Shown here piece after piece: positions 1-10,957 of a stretch of 64,000 nt of DNA (within the stretch, counting starts at the first letter, position 1; each line of letters opens with the position of its first letter). The notes below the pieces were generated by a model. That model had not been told where the DNA came from, did no database searches, and worked only from the letters and a program-made list of their open reading frames with translations. The position numbers were made by a program, and so were the translations under genes. The stretch is from Burkholderiales bacterium (GTDB taxonomy: Bacteria; Pseudomonadota; Gammaproteobacteria; Burkholderiales; Burkholderiaceae_C), in assembly GCA_947453625.1 (NCBI GenBank), contig CANGHK010000018.1:21388-85387 (forward strand), written 5' to 3'.

Positions 1-2
1 GC

Positions 3-44
3 AAGACCATCACCACGCGCACGTCTGACATTACCAAGAGCTAG
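3..44 (+). CDS. possible C-terminal end of an upstream gene (partial)
   Basis: Reading frame 3 is open from the window edge to a TAG at 42-44 and gives 13 residues. In this genome neighbourhood leuB usually precedes asd, but the visible tail does not match a LeuB C-terminus that I recognise. It may be another gene or non-coding sequence; 90 bases separate it from asd. Confidence 0.25.
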   Translation, partial: KTITTRTSDITKS

Positions 45-134
45 TCAGCTCCGATTCGTCTCGCCCCACACCTGGACCCCGGCGAAACGAGCCGGAGAAC
101 CTGGGGGTCCGGAGATGACTGGAAAGGCAAGAAA

Positions 135-1262
135 ATGGCACTCGTAGGATTGGTGGGTTGGCGCGGCATGGTCGGCTCCGTGCTGATGGACCGCATGCAG
201 GCAGAAGGCGATTTCGGTTTGATCGAGCCGCTGTTCTTCTCGACCAGCGACGCCGGCGGCAAGGCGCCTAGCCAGGCGAAGAACGAGACCACGCTGCAGG
301 ACGCGTTCGACATCGATGCGCTCAAGCGCTGCGACATCATTCTCACGGCCCAGGGCGGCGAATACACCAGCGCGGTGTTCCCCAAGTTGCGCGCCGCGGG
401 CTGGGGCGGCCACTGGATAGACGCCGCCTCGACGCTTCGCATGGAAAGCGACGCGGTGATCGTGCTCGACCCGGTCAACCTGCCGGTGATCCAGCAGGCG
501 TTGGCCAGGGGTGGCAAGAACTGGATAGGCGGCAACTGCACCGTCAGCTGCATGCTGATGGGCGTTGGCGCGCTCTACAAAGCCGGCCTGGTCGAATGGA
601 TGAGCACCCAGACCTACCAGGCGGCGTCGGGTGGCGGTGCCCAGCACATGCGCGAGTTGCTGACCCAGTACGGCACGCTCAACGCGTCGGTCAAGTCGCT
701 GCTGGACGATCCCAAGAGCGCCATCCTCGAGATCGACCGCCAGGTCATCGCGACGCAGCGCGGCCTGTCTGCGGCCGAGACGGCCAATTTCGGTGTGCCG
801 CTGGGTGGCTCGCTGATCCCCTGGATCGACAAGGACCTCGGCAACGGCATGTCCAAGGAAGAGTGGAAGGGCATGGCCGAGACCAACAAGATCCTCGGCC
901 AGGGCGAGGGCTTCAGCAGCCCGGCCGTGCCGGTCGACGGTTTCTGCGTTCGCGTGGGCGCGATGCGCTGCCACAGCCAGGCCTTGACCTTCAAGCTCAA
1001 GCGCGATGTGCCTGTGGCCGACATCGAGGCCATGATCGCCGCCGACAACGCCTGGGTGAAGGTGGTGCCCAACACCCGCGAGGCGACGGTTCGCGACCTG
1101 ACCCCAGTGGCCGTGACCGGCACGATGACGATCCCGGTCGGTCGCCTCCGCAAACTGGCGATGGGCCCCGAGTACCTTGGCGCCTTCACCATTGGCGACC
1201 AGTTGCTGTGGGGGGCGGCAGAACCCTTGCGCCGCATGCTGCGCCTGCTGGTCGAGGCCTGA
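135..1262 (+). CDS. asd: aspartate-semialdehyde dehydrogenase
   Basis: The 375-residue protein reduces aspartyl-phosphate to aspartate-semialdehyde with NADPH in the lysine/threonine/methionine pathway. The N-terminus has the dinucleotide-binding loop [10 protein letters not shown]. The catalytic Cys lies near residue 135 in [10 protein letters not shown], and a His occurs in VGAMRCHSQ. Length and motifs match the proteobacterial enzyme. The ATG at 135 is preceded by a GGAAAGG-type ribosome site. It sits upstream of fimV, the usual Burkholderiales order. The roughly 290 bases to fimV contain a promoter, so the two need not be one transcript. Confidence 0.97.
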   Translation: MALVGLVGWRGMVGSVLMDRMQAEGDFGLIEPLFFSTSDAGGKAPSQAKNETTLQDAFDIDALKRCDIILTAQGGEYTSAVFPKLRAAGWGGHWIDAASTLRMESDAVIVLDPVNLPVIQQALARGGKNWIGGNCTVSCMLMGVGALYKAGLVEWMSTQTYQAASGGGAQHMRELLTQYGTLNASVKSLLDDPKSAILEIDRQVIATQRGLSAAETANFGVPLGGSLIPWIDKDLGNGMSKEEWKGMAETNKILGQGEGFSSPAVPVDGFCVRVGAMRCHSQALTFKLKRDVPVADIEAMIAADNAWVKVVPNTREATVRDLTPVAVTGTMTIPVGRLRKLAMGPEYLGAFTIGDQLLWGAAEPLRRMLRLLVEA

Positions 1263-1385
1263 TCGCGCAGTTGTGCACCGCTTCGTGCCGTGCGCGCCCG
1301 GCAGGTGGGTTGTGGCGTGGCAACATCGGGTTCGGCCTTGCGGGTCGGCGCGCGACCCCGTCGGAACATCAGGCAAGGCCTCGGC

Positions 1386-1414
1386 TTGTCAGTCTATATG
1401 CTTGATGTTATTGT
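1386..1414 (+). promoter_or_regulatory. sigma-70-type promoter upstream of fimV
   Basis: A TTGTCA box (1386-1391), a 17-base spacer and a TATTGT box (1409-1414) lie in the only AT-rich patch of the asd-fimV gap. Box matches are 5/6 and 4/6. A small hairpin (TGCCCC, loop GTC, GGGGCA, 1476-1490) lies in the resulting leader. Confidence 0.5.
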
Positions 1415-1550
1415 GATTTCCATTGTTTTGATGTGAAACGAGGGTGTGGTTGATGCGCCTGACGCTGCCTGCGGGTGCCCCGTCGGGGCATGAAAATTGC
1501 CCCCGACAGCGGACCTGCCGCGGGCCCGCTGGTGCTGTAGTGGAGACGCC

Positions 1551-4064
1551 TTGAAAACTCGCCCCTTCTTCAACGCCCGAACCGCGCTGGCGCTTGCCGC
1601 GCTGGCGGTTTTCGGCGCCGCGGCGCCCGCTGCGCAGGCATTGGGCGTGGGCCGGCTCGACGTGCAGTCGGCTCTCGGCGAAGGTCTGCGCGCCGAGATC
1701 GACATCACCAGCCTGTCGTCCGACGAGGCGGCTTCGCTGGCCGTGCGAATCGCGTCGCCGGAAGCCTACCGCGCCGCCGGCGTTGACTACAACGCGGTGC
1801 TGGCCGGCGCCCAGGCGGTGGTCGCGCGGCGCGCCGATGGCCGGTCGTTTCTTCGGCTGAGCAGCGACCGTGCGGTGCAGGAGCCGTTCATCGAAGTGAT
1901 CGTCGAGTTGAACTGGGCCTCGGGCAGGCTTGTGCGCGAGTTCACCTTGCTGTTCGATCCGCCGGGCAGCCGCCCGGCGCAGGCCGCCGCGCTGGTGGCG
2001 CCCGTGGCGCCGGTGATGTCTGCCGCATTCGGTCCTGCTGCGTTAGCGCCGCCGGCCTCGGCCGCGTCGGCCCTGCCGGCGGCTCCGTCGCGACCGGTGC
2101 CGGTGTTGCGCCAGACCACGGCAGCGCCTGCGGCCGAGCCCGTCGCCGCGGCGCCCCGGCCCGCGGTGCTGCCGCGGACCCCGTCGTCGGCGGCATGGCC
2201 CAACCCGCCTAGCGCTCCGTCGGCCGCTGCCAAGCGCTACCCGGTACGCCCCGGTGACACCCTGTACGGCGTGGCGGGCAGCACCCAGCATGTCGGTGTG
2301 TCGCTCGACCAGATGCTGGTCGGCCTGTACCGCGCCAACCCGGATGCATTCATAGAGCACAACGTCAACCGCTTGCGGGCCGGCGTCGTGCTGTCGGTGC
2401 CCAGTGCCGACGAGGTGCGCGACGTCACGCCCGATGACCTGCGGCGCTTGATCACCGCCCAAAGCGTCGATTTCGAGGCCTACCGCAACCGCCTTGCCCA
2501 GGGTGCGCCGCAGGCCCAGTCGCAGGAGCCGATCCGGGCGGTCCAGGGCAAGGTGCAGGCGGCGGTGGACGATCGCAAGCAATCCGGCGCGGCTTCGCCC
2601 GACAAGCTCAAGCTCAGCGGCGGAGCCGGATCGGCTCCGGAGGCGCTGATCGCCCAGGCTGCCGAGCGCAAGGACAACGCGGACCGTGTCGCCGAACTGT
2701 CACGCAACGTCGAGGAACTGAAGCAACTCCGACAAGGCGCTGTGGCGGTGCAAGCCGCGGCCGGTCCAACTGCGGCCTCGGCCAGCCCGCCGCCAGGGTC
2801 CGGGCCGACGCCTGTGGTGGCCAGCAGCGTTGCCGCGGCGTCGCAGCCCGGCAAGCCGGTGGCGCCGCCGGCCGCGCCATCCGGCAGCCTGATTGACAGC
2901 GTCAGCGACAGTCCCTGGTTGTTGCCCGGGGCCGGTGGGCTGGCGCTGCTGCTGGCGGGGATCGCGGCCTGGCGGCTGCGCGGCCGGCTCCACAAGGGTG
3001 CCAGCGAGACCTCGTTCCTGGAGAGCCGGATGCAGCCGGACTCGTTCTTCGGCGCCAGCGGCGGCCAGCATGTCGACACCCGCGATGCCAGCCGCATCGG
3101 TGCCGGTTCGGTGGGCTACTCGTTAAGCCAGCTCGACGCGATCGGCGATGTCGACCCGGTGGCCGAGGCCGATGTCTACCTGGCCTATGGCCGCGACCTG
3201 CAGGCCGAGGAAATCCTCAAGGAGGCGATGCGCACCACGCCCGAGCGCATGGCGGTGCGCAGCAAACTGCTCGAGGTCTATGCCAAGCGCCGTGACAGCA
3301 AGGGCTTCGAGTTGCTGGCCACCCAACTCTATGCGCTGACCAAGGGCAGCGGCGCTGACTGGAGCAAGGCCCAGGAACTGGGCCGCCAGTTCGACGCCGA
3401 CAACCCTCTCTACCAGCCCGGCGGCCACCCGGAGGAGATCATCCTCGACGGTGAGCGCGTGGTGGTCGAGCCCCTGGGCGCCACCACCCAGCCGCATTCC
3501 ATCTTGCCGCAGGTCACCCTGGCAGCAGAGGACTCGCGGCAGCCGCAATTTGGCGATGGCGGCGACGGATTCGACCTCGATCTCGACCTGGGCCAGCCCG
3601 ATCCCGTTCGGTCGATGGAAGCCACCCGGCCCATGGTCTCGGGTGCGCAGCGGTCTGTCGATCCCGGGCTGGATTTCGATGTTGACGACCGCGGTGAGGC
3701 GGCCCAGCGACCCGCGCCGCCGCCGTCCAGCCCCGCGCCCCGCACGGTTGCCGTCCGGATTGATTCGAGGGCGATGGGTCTGGTTGGCGCTCAGGCCGGC
3801 GCCGGCGATAGCTTGATGGATTTCAGCGACTTCGCGATGTCCGGAGCAGGCGGCTTGGCCGAAGCCGCGCCCACCGTGTCGGCCCACCTCGACGACTTGG
3901 CCATGGATCAAGCCGACCCGTTGGCGCGCAAGTTCGAACTGGCCGAGGAGTTCCGCCAGATCGGCGACGTCGACGGCGCGCGCGACCTCCTCGAGGAAGT
4001 GGTGTCCAAGGCCACCGGCACGCTGCGCGGCAAGGCGCAGGCCATGCTCGACGCCCTGAGTTGA
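1551..4064 (+). CDS. fimV: FimV-type pilus assembly / polar scaffold protein
   Basis: An 837-residue inner-membrane protein. Residues 1-31 form a signal peptide, followed by the conserved FimV N-terminal domain (LGVGRLDVQSALGEGLRAEI). A Pro/Ala-rich linker precedes a LysM-type peptidoglycan-binding segment near 227-280 (RYPVRPGDTLYGVAG). A short coiled coil precedes the single membrane helix near 453-475, followed by an acidic cytoplasmic part with TPR-like pieces. The C-terminal FimV domain (ARKFELAEEFRQIGDVDGAR) occupies the last 50 residues. I chose TTG 1551 because GGAGA lies 5 bases upstream and the protein then begins directly with the signal peptide; an in-frame TTG at 1497 is less likely. 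FimV proteins organise type IV pili and polar complexes. Confidence 0.93.
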   Translation: MKTRPFFNARTALALAALAVFGAAAPAAQALGVGRLDVQSALGEGLRAEIDITSLSSDEAASLAVRIASPEAYRAAGVDYNAVLAGAQAVVARRADGRSFLRLSSDRAVQEPFIEVIVELNWASGRLVREFTLLFDPPGSRPAQAAALVAPVAPVMSAAFGPAALAPPASAASALPAAPSRPVPVLRQTTAAPAAEPVAAAPRPAVLPRTPSSAAWPNPPSAPSAAAKRYPVRPGDTLYGVAGSTQHVGVSLDQMLVGLYRANPDAFIEHNVNRLRAGVVLSVPSADEVRDVTPDDLRRLITAQSVDFEAYRNRLAQGAPQAQSQEPIRAVQGKVQAAVDDRKQSGAASPDKLKLSGGAGSAPEALIAQAAERKDNADRVAELSRNVEELKQLRQGAVAVQAAAGPTAASASPPPGSGPTPVVASSVAAASQPGKPVAPPAAPSGSLIDSVSDSPWLLPGAGGLALLLAGIAAWRLRGRLHKGASETSFLESRMQPDSFFGASGGQHVDTRDASRIGAGSVGYSLSQLDAIGDVDPVAEADVYLAYGRDLQAEEILKEAMRTTPERMAVRSKLLEVYAKRRDSKGFELLATQLYALTKGSGADWSKAQELGRQFDADNPLYQPGGHPEEIILDGERVVVEPLGATTQPHSILPQVTLAAEDSRQPQFGDGGDGFDLDLDLGQPDPVRSMEATRPMVSGAQRSVDPGLDFDVDDRGEAAQRPAPPPSSPAPRTVAVRIDSRAMGLVGAQAGAGDSLMDFSDFAMSGAGGLAEAAPTVSAHLDDLAMDQADPLARKFELAEEFRQIGDVDGARDLLEEVVSKATGTLRGKAQAMLDALS

Positions 4065-4092
4065 TGCGGGCGGACTGCGGGCCCTCGTGGTC

Positions 4093-4881
4093 ATGACCCG
4101 GCGTCTGGCGCTGGGCATCAGCTACCGCGGCGGCGCCTACCAGGGTTGGCAGAGCCAGCGCGGCGGGCGCACGGTGCAGGACCGGGTCGAGCAGGCGCTG
4201 TCGGCCTTCGTCGGCGCGCCGGTCGCCACGGTGTGTGCCGGCCGAACCGATGCTGGCGTCCATGCCTTCAATCAGGTGGTGCACATCGACAGCCCGGTCG
4301 AGCGTGAGGTCTTTTCGTGGCTGCGCGGTACCAACCGCTACCTGCCGTCCGACATCGCGCTGCAGTGGTGCGCCGCGGTGCCGCCCGATTTCCATGCCCG
4401 TTACGCGGCCCGGGGCCGGCGCTACCGTTACCTGCTGCTGCAGTCGGTGGTGCGGCCCGCGCTAGAAGCCGGGGCGGTGGGCTGGGTCTTCCGGCCGCTC
4501 GACGTGGATGCGATGCGCGCGGCGGCGGCGCAACTGGCCGGTGAGCATGATTTCAGCAGCTTCCGTTCCTCGGAATGCCAGGCTCGCAGCCCGGTGAAGA
4601 CGCTGCGCTCGATCAGCATCGAAGCGCGGGGCGATTACTGGCGTTTCGATTTCGACGGCTCGGCCTTTCTGCACCACATGGTGCGCAACATGATGGGCTG
4701 CCTGCTGGCCGTGGGCAGCGGCCGCCAGGCGCCGGGCTGGATCGCCGAGGTGCTGGCCGCACGCAACCGCGACGCCGCAGCACCCACTTTTTCGGCCGAC
4801 GGCCTGTATTTCACCGGACCGTACTACGATGCCGCGCTCGGGCTTCCCGAGCAGACTGCCGCGATGGGCTGGCTGCCCTGA
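4093..4881 (+). CDS. truA: tRNA pseudouridine(38-40) synthase
   Basis: The 262-residue enzyme converts U38-U40 in the tRNA anticodon arm to pseudouridine. The start SYRGGAYQGWQSQ is typical. The catalytic Asp lies in GRTDAGVHAFNQ, and FLHHMVRNMMG is the conserved C-terminal motif. An in-frame GTG at 4087 is an alternative start two codons earlier. It follows fimV by about 30 bases, as in other Burkholderiales. Confidence 0.97.
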   Translation: MTRRLALGISYRGGAYQGWQSQRGGRTVQDRVEQALSAFVGAPVATVCAGRTDAGVHAFNQVVHIDSPVEREVFSWLRGTNRYLPSDIALQWCAAVPPDFHARYAARGRRYRYLLLQSVVRPALEAGAVGWVFRPLDVDAMRAAAAQLAGEHDFSSFRSSECQARSPVKTLRSISIEARGDYWRFDFDGSAFLHHMVRNMMGCLLAVGSGRQAPGWIAEVLAARNRDAAAPTFSADGLYFTGPYYDAALGLPEQTAAMGWLP

Positions 4882-4911
4882 GGCCAAGCCGAACTTGCCG
4901 AATTTGCCACC

Positions 4912-5562
4912 GTGACCCAACGAACCCGAATCAAGATCTGCGGCCTGACCCGCGACGCCGATGTCGACGCGGCGGTGGAGGCCGGCGCCGACGCGATAGG
5001 CTTCGTGCTCTATGCCAGAAGCCCGCGTGCGGTCAGCGTGGCGCGCGCGGCCGAACTGGCGCGCCGGCTGCCGCCCTTCGTCACGCCGGTGTGCCTGTTC
5101 GTCAACGCCGAGACGGCGCTCGTCACGGCTGCGGTGCAGGCCATCCCCCACACGCTGCTGCAGTTCCACGGCGACGAGACGCCGGCCGACTGCGAAGCGC
5201 TTCACCAGGCCACCGGCCGGCCCTACCTGCGCGCGGCCCGGATGGCGCCCGGCCTGGCTTTGCTAGACTTCGCGGCTGACTATGCAAGCGCTGCCGGCCT
5301 CCTGCTCGACACCCATGTCGAGGGTTACGGCGGCGGTGGAAAGGTTTTCGATTGGTCACTCGTGCCACGCCACGTGCCCCGTCCAGTCGTTTTGTCTGGT
5401 GGGTTGAATCCTGCAAACGTGATCGATGGGATCACGCATGTTCGGCCCTGGGCCGTTGACGTGAGCTCTGGCGTGGAGATCGCCAAGGGCCTGAAGGATG
5501 CAGTGCTGATGCGCCGGTTCTGCGAAGCGGTTCGCGAGGCGGACGCGCTGATCGCCGACTGA
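4912..5562 (+). CDS. trpF: phosphoribosylanthranilate isomerase
   Basis: The 216-residue TIM barrel performs the third step from anthranilate to tryptophan. KICGLTRDADVDAAVEAGAD holds the catalytic Cys, LQFHGDE is the mid-barrel motif, and the phosphate site is near VLSGGLNPANV. The start is GTG at 4912, directly before the conserved TRIKICGL. It leads the trpF-trpB-trpA run. Confidence 0.97.
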   Translation: MTQRTRIKICGLTRDADVDAAVEAGADAIGFVLYARSPRAVSVARAAELARRLPPFVTPVCLFVNAETALVTAAVQAIPHTLLQFHGDETPADCEALHQATGRPYLRAARMAPGLALLDFAADYASAAGLLLDTHVEGYGGGGKVFDWSLVPRHVPRPVVLSGGLNPANVIDGITHVRPWAVDVSSGVEIAKGLKDAVLMRRFCEAVREADALIAD

Positions 5563-5638
5563 TCGCCGACGCACCGCACTGACATCGCCATTTCTTGCCG
5601 CGCGCCGGCCCGCGCGGCGCTGACCACAGGATTGCCCC

Positions 5639-6916
5639 ATGTTCGACTACCAACAACCTGATGCCCGCGGGCACTTCGGGCCTTACGGCGGCACTTTCGT
5701 CGCCGAAACCCTGGTCCATGCGCTCGACGAGCTCAAGGCGGCCTACGCCCACTACAGCCAGGACGCCGAGTTCATGGCCGAGTACCGGCATGAACTGGCG
5801 CATTTCGTCGGCCGGCCCAGCCCGGTCTACCACGCCGCGCGCATGAGCCGCGAGATCGGCGGCGCGCAGATCCACCTCAAGCGCGAGGACCTGAACCACA
5901 CCGGCGCGCACAAGATCAACAACACCATAGGCCAGGCGCTGCTGGCCAAGCGCATGGGCAAGCCGCGCGTGATCGCCGAGACCGGCGCGGGCCAGCACGG
6001 CGTGGCCACCGCCACCATCTGCGCCCGCTACGGCCTCGAATGCGTGGTCTACATGGGCAGTGCGGACGTGCTGCGGCAAAGCCCCAACGTCTACCGCATG
6101 CACCTGCTGGGCGCCAAGGTGGTGCCGGTCGAGAGCGGCAGCAAGACCCTGAAGGACGCGCTCAACGAGGCGCTGCGCGACTGGGTGACGAACGTCGAGA
6201 ACACCTTCTACATCATCGGCACGGTGGCCGGCCCGCACCCCTACCCGATGATGGTGCGCGACTTCCAGCGCGTGATCGGCGACGAGTGCCTGGTGCAGAT
6301 GCCGGCGCAGATCGGCCGCCAACCCGATGCGGTGATCGCCTGCGTTGGCGGTGGCAGCAACGCGATGGGCATCTTCTATCCCTATATCCAGCATGAGAAC
6401 GTGCGCTTGATAGGCGTCGAGGCCGCCGGCCTGGGCCTGGAGAGCGGCAAGCATTCGGCCAGCCTGATCGCCGGCAGCCCCGGCGTGCTGCACGGCAACC
6501 GCACCTACTTGCTGCAGGACGACAACGGCCAGATCACCGAGACGCACTCGATCTCGGCCGGGCTGGACTACCCCGGCGTCGGCCCCGAGCATGCGTTCCT
6601 GAAGGACATCGGCCGTGCCGAGTATGTCGGCATCACCGACGACGAGGCGTTGAGCGCCTTCCACCGGCTGTGCCGTACCGAGGGCATCATCCCGGCGCTG
6701 GAATCCAGCCACGCGGTGGCCTACGCGATGAAGCTGGCGGCCCAGATGCGGCCCGACCAGCACCTGCTGGTCAACCTGTCGGGCCGCGGCGACAAGGACA
6801 TCGGCACCGTGGCCGACCTGTCGGGCGCCGAGTTCTTCTGCCGGCCGTCCTGCAAGGGGCAGGCGGTCAAGGGCGGCCTGCCCAGCGGCACCTTCCCGGT
6901 CGAGGTCACACGATGA
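5639..6916 (+). CDS. trpB: tryptophan synthase beta chain
   Basis: A 425-residue PLP enzyme that joins indole and serine. The PLP lysine is in [16 protein letters not shown], and the phosphate-binding loop is [10 protein letters not shown]. The length is normal for the alpha-dependent TrpB1 type. Its stop overlaps the trpA start in ATGA, so the two subunits are probably translationally coupled. No trp leader or attenuator is visible upstream. Confidence 0.98.
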   Translation: MFDYQQPDARGHFGPYGGTFVAETLVHALDELKAAYAHYSQDAEFMAEYRHELAHFVGRPSPVYHAARMSREIGGAQIHLKREDLNHTGAHKINNTIGQALLAKRMGKPRVIAETGAGQHGVATATICARYGLECVVYMGSADVLRQSPNVYRMHLLGAKVVPVESGSKTLKDALNEALRDWVTNVENTFYIIGTVAGPHPYPMMVRDFQRVIGDECLVQMPAQIGRQPDAVIACVGGGSNAMGIFYPYIQHENVRLIGVEAAGLGLESGKHSASLIAGSPGVLHGNRTYLLQDDNGQITETHSISAGLDYPGVGPEHAFLKDIGRAEYVGITDDEALSAFHRLCRTEGIIPALESSHAVAYAMKLAAQMRPDQHLLVNLSGRGDKDIGTVADLSGAEFFCRPSCKGQAVKGGLPSGTFPVEVTR

Positions 6917-7725
6917 GCCGTATCGCCGCCACGCTGCAAGCGCTGAAAGACCAGGGTCGCAAGGCACTGATTCCCTATGTCACCGCCGGTGATCCCTACC
7001 CCGAGGCCACGGCCGAGATCATGCAGGCGCTGGCCGATGGCGGCGCCGACATCATCGAGCTCGGCGTTCCCTTCTCCGACCCGATGGCCGACGGCCCGGT
7101 GATCGCGCAAGCCAGCGAGCGCGCCCTGGCGCGCGGCGTCGGGCTGACGCAGGTGCTGGGCTATGTCCGGGCCTTCCGCGCCGGCAATGCCAGCACCCCG
7201 GTGGTGCTGATGGGCTACGCCAACCCGGTCGAGCGCTATGACCAGAAGCATGGCACCGGCAGTTTCATCCGCGACGCGGCCACCGCCGGTGTCGACGGCC
7301 TGTTGGTGGTCGACTACCCGCCCGAGGAATGCGAGGTCTTCGCCGCCGACCTGAAGGCCGCCGGCCTGGACCTGATCTTCCTGCTCGCCCCCACGTCGAC
7401 CGAGCAGCGCATCCGCGAGGTCGGCCGCATCGCCAGCGGCTATGTCTACTACGTCTCGCTCAAGGGCGTGACCGGCGCCGGTCACCTCGACACCGACGCG
7501 GTGGCCGCCTTCGTGCCCCGCATCCGGGCCCATGTCAAGGTGCCGGTTGGGGTAGGCTTCGGCATTCGTGACGCATTGACCGCCCAGGCCGTGGCCCGGG
7601 TGTCGGACGCGGTGGTGATCGGGTCGCGGCTGGTGCAGATCCTGCACGCCGAGCCCCGCGAGACCGCCGCGGCCGCGGGCCAGGCGTTCATGGCCGAGAT
7701 CCGCAGCGCGCTCGATGCGCTTTGA
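6913..7725 (+). CDS. trpA: tryptophan synthase alpha chain
   Basis: The 270-residue TIM barrel cleaves indole-glycerol phosphate. The catalytic Glu is in [23 protein letters not shown] sequence (here VIAQAS follows), and the catalytic Asp is in [13 protein letters not shown]. Phosphate-binding GVTGAG and GFGI segments are present. It overlaps trpB by four bases. Confidence 0.98.
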   Translation: MSRIAATLQALKDQGRKALIPYVTAGDPYPEATAEIMQALADGGADIIELGVPFSDPMADGPVIAQASERALARGVGLTQVLGYVRAFRAGNASTPVVLMGYANPVERYDQKHGTGSFIRDAATAGVDGLLVVDYPPEECEVFAADLKAAGLDLIFLLAPTSTEQRIREVGRIASGYVYYVSLKGVTGAGHLDTDAVAAFVPRIRAHVKVPVGVGFGIRDALTAQAVARVSDAVVIGSRLVQILHAEPRETAAAAGQAFMAEIRSALDAL

Positions 7726-7742
7726 GTGAAGGAGATCCAGCG

Positions 7743-7852
7743 ATGAAATTTCTGTCAATGCAGCGCGGACGGGCCGAGCGCCGGGCCGCTCCCAAGCCGG
7801 CCCGCATCCCCCCGGGGGATCGTGCGACGCAGGCGTCGGACGAGGGGCTCCA

Positions 7853-7856
<4 letters not shown>
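7743..7856 (+). CDS. 37-residue small ORF between trpA and accD
   Basis: An ATG at 7743 follows a strong ribosome site (AAGGAG, 7 bases upstream). The frame runs 37 codons and its TGA overlaps the accD start in ATGA, so it could feed ribosomes to accD. The peptide starts [14 protein letters not shown] and is Arg/Ala/Pro-rich, without a domain I know. Its second half lies in a GC-rich stretch that resembles intergenic sequence near 26157 and 28740. It may therefore be repeat-derived and not a conserved protein. Confidence 0.45.
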
Positions 7857-8725
<869 letters not shown>

Positions 8726-8743
8726 AGCCGCCCCGGCCCTACC

Positions 8744-8772
8744 GACCGGGCCCGCAGGGGCCCGGTCTTGTT
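8744..8772 (+). terminator. rho-independent terminator after accD
   Basis: A perfect 10-bp stem (GACCGGGCCC, loop GCAG, GGGCCCGGTC) is followed by TTGTTT. It closes the trp-accD unit only 12 bases before the folC start. Confidence 0.8.
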
Positions 8773-8784
8773 TCTGAAAGACCG

Positions 8785-10080
8785 ATGACTGCTCCCACCA
8801 CCCTGCCCGACTGGCTCGCCCACTGCGAGCGGCTGCACCCCAAGACCATAGACATGACGCTGGACCGGGTGGCCGCCGTGCGCGACCGGCTCGGCCTGCG
8901 GTTTGCCGTGCCGGTGGTCAGCGTGGCTGGCACCAATGGCAAGGGCTCGTCCTGCGCGATGCTCGAGGCGGTGGCGCTGCAGGCCGGTTACCGGGTCGGG
9001 CTCTACAGCAAGCCGCACCTGGTGCACTTCGAGGAGCGCTGCCGGATCAACGGTGAAATGGTTGGCGCCGACGCCTTGCTGCCGCATTTCGCCGCAGTCG
9101 AGGCCGCGCGCGGCGACACCACGCTGACCTGGTTCGAGTTCACCACGCTGGCGATCATGCGGGCGCTGTCCGAGGCGCCGCTCGATCTGGTGATCCTGGA
9201 GGTCGGCATGGGCGGCCGGCTCGACGCGGTCAACGCGGTCGATGCCGACTGCGCGTTGATCACCAGCATCGCGCTCGACCACACCGAATACCTGGGCGCC
9301 GACCGCGAGGCGATCGCGGGCGAGAAGGCCGGCATCCTGCGGCCCGGCAGGCCGGTGGTGGTCAGCGACCCCGAGCCACCGGCCGCGCTGCAGGCCCGCG
9401 CCGATGCGCTGGGCGCCGACCTGTGGCGGCTGGGCCGCGACTTCAACTGCCAGGGCGACAAACAGCAATGGGCCTGGCGGGGCAGGGCGCAGCGCTTCAA
9501 CGGCCTGGCCTACCCGGCGCTGCGCGGCGCCAACCAGTTGCTCAACGCGGCCGGCGTGCTGGCGGTGTTCGAGGCACTGCGCGACCGGTTGCCGATCAAC
9601 GCCCAGGCCGTGCGCAACGGCCTGGCCATGGTCGAACTGCCCGGCCGCTTCCAGATCGTGCCCGGCCAGCCCACGCTGGTGCTGGACGTGGCGCACAACC
9701 CGCAGGCGGTGGCCGCGCTGGCCAACAACCTCGACCAGATGGGTTATTTTCCGCAGACCCACGCGGTGTTCGGCGCGATGCGCGACAAGGACCTGGCCGC
9801 GCTGTTGCCGCATATCGCGCCCCTGGTCGACCATTGGCACCTGACCGACCTGCCGCTGGCGCGCGCGGCCAGCGCCGCCGATCTGGCGACGGCAGTGCGG
9901 GCTGCCAGCGGCTCGCGGGCGATCACCACCGCGCTGCACGCCAGCCCCGAATCGGCCTTGCGCGCGGCGGCCGGCAGCGCAGACCCGGCTGATAGAATCG
10001 TGGTCTTCGGTTCGTTCTACACCGTGGGGGGCGTGTTGAAAGACGGACTGCCCCGTCTGTCGGCCCGGCATCTGACCTAA
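8785..10080 (+). CDS. folC: bifunctional folylpolyglutamate / dihydrofolate synthase
   Basis: A 431-residue Mur-ligase-family enzyme that adds glutamate to dihydropteroate and folates. The ATP loop is VAGTNGKGSSCAML, followed by the folate-site segment YSKPHLVHFEERCRING. DHTEYLG and the C-terminal DVAHNPQA are family signatures. It is separated from accD by a terminator, so it probably has its own or read-through transcription. Confidence 0.96.
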   Translation: MTAPTTLPDWLAHCERLHPKTIDMTLDRVAAVRDRLGLRFAVPVVSVAGTNGKGSSCAMLEAVALQAGYRVGLYSKPHLVHFEERCRINGEMVGADALLPHFAAVEAARGDTTLTWFEFTTLAIMRALSEAPLDLVILEVGMGGRLDAVNAVDADCALITSIALDHTEYLGADREAIAGEKAGILRPGRPVVVSDPEPPAALQARADALGADLWRLGRDFNCQGDKQQWAWRGRAQRFNGLAYPALRGANQLLNAAGVLAVFEALRDRLPINAQAVRNGLAMVELPGRFQIVPGQPTLVLDVAHNPQAVAALANNLDQMGYFPQTHAVFGAMRDKDLAALLPHIAPLVDHWHLTDLPLARAASAADLATAVRAASGSRAITTALHASPESALRAAAGSADPADRIVVFGSFYTVGGVLKDGLPRLSARHLT

Positions 10081-10174
10081 CGACTCGGCCCGATCCGGCT
10101 GCGGCGCCAGTGCAACAGGCGCCAACTCCCTCCTCCAACCCGGCTGCGTCCCCAACCCACGCCTGTCATCCCGC

Positions 10175-10957
10175 ATGGGTCTGCTGTCCTACTTTCAGCG
10201 CAAGTCCAAGCCCGCTGCCGAGGCGCAAGTCCCGGCCGAGCCTGACGCCGTGGCCGCCGCGCGCACCCGTGCCCGGCGCCGGCTGATCGGCGCGACCGTG
10301 TTGTTGGGCGTGGGCATCGTAGGATTTCCGTTGCTTTTCGAAACCCAGCCCCGACCGGTGGCGGTCGATATCCCGATCGAGATCCCGCGCAAGGACGGCT
10401 TGCCGCCGCTGCAACTGCCACCGGCCTCGCTGCCGTTGACGTCGGTCCCTGCCGCCTCGCCCGTCGAGGCGTCGGCGTCGCAGGCGCCAACTGCGTCAGG
10501 GCCTGCGGGTGCTGCCACGCTGCCCGTGGAAATCGTTGAACAGGCGGCCGACCAGGGGCGCGAACTGGCCTCGTCTGGCACTGCACCCGTGCCCGTACCG
10601 CGGCCAGCGACGCTGCCTGCCGCGCCGGTGGCCGCGCCGTCCCGGCCCGCCTTGGCCAAACCGGCGGTCGATGACGGTGCCCGTGTCCGCGCCTTGCTCG
10701 ATGGTCAGGCTTCAGCCCCGACACCGGTCGCCCGGACCGTGGTGCAGGTGGGGGCTTACGGTGACGCCGCCAGGCTGGCCGAGGCGCGCCAGAAGGTGGA
10801 GAGGCTCGGCCTGAAGACCTACACCCAGGTGGTGGAGTCCGACGGCGTCAAGCGCACCCGCGTGCGGGTCGGGCCGTTTACCACAAGGGCCGAAGCCGAC
10901 AAGGCAGCGGCGCGCCTCAAGGCTGCCGGCCTGCCGGTGGCGATCCTGACGTTGTGA
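10175..10957 (+). CDS. SPOR-domain cell-division protein (DedD/FtsN-like)
   Basis: A 260-residue bitopic protein. The short cytoplasmic N-terminus is basic, a membrane helix lies near residues 45-62 (ATVLLGVGIVGFPLLF), and the periplasmic linker is Pro/Ala-rich. The last 75 residues form a SPOR domain (VVQVGAYGDAARLAEARQKV ... TRVRVGPFTTRAEADKAAARL) that binds denuded septal glycan. Its stop overlaps the cvpA start. DedD is the usual name in this position. Confidence 0.9.
   Translation: MGLLSYFQRKSKPAAEAQVPAEPDAVAAARTRARRRLIGATVLLGVGIVGFPLLFETQPRPVAVDIPIEIPRKDGLPPLQLPPASLPLTSVPAASPVEASASQAPTASGPAGAATLPVEIVEQAADQGRELASSGTAPVPVPRPATLPAAPVAAPSRPALAKPAVDDGARVRALLDGQASAPTPVARTVVQVGAYGDAARLAEARQKVERLGLKTYTQVVESDGVKRTRVRVGPFTTRAEADKAAARLKAAGLPVAILTL

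Noticed and set aside
1..134. Assigning the first partial frame to leuB
   Set aside because: Gene order would fit, but the visible 13-residue tail does not match a LeuB C-terminus that I can recall, so no name was given.
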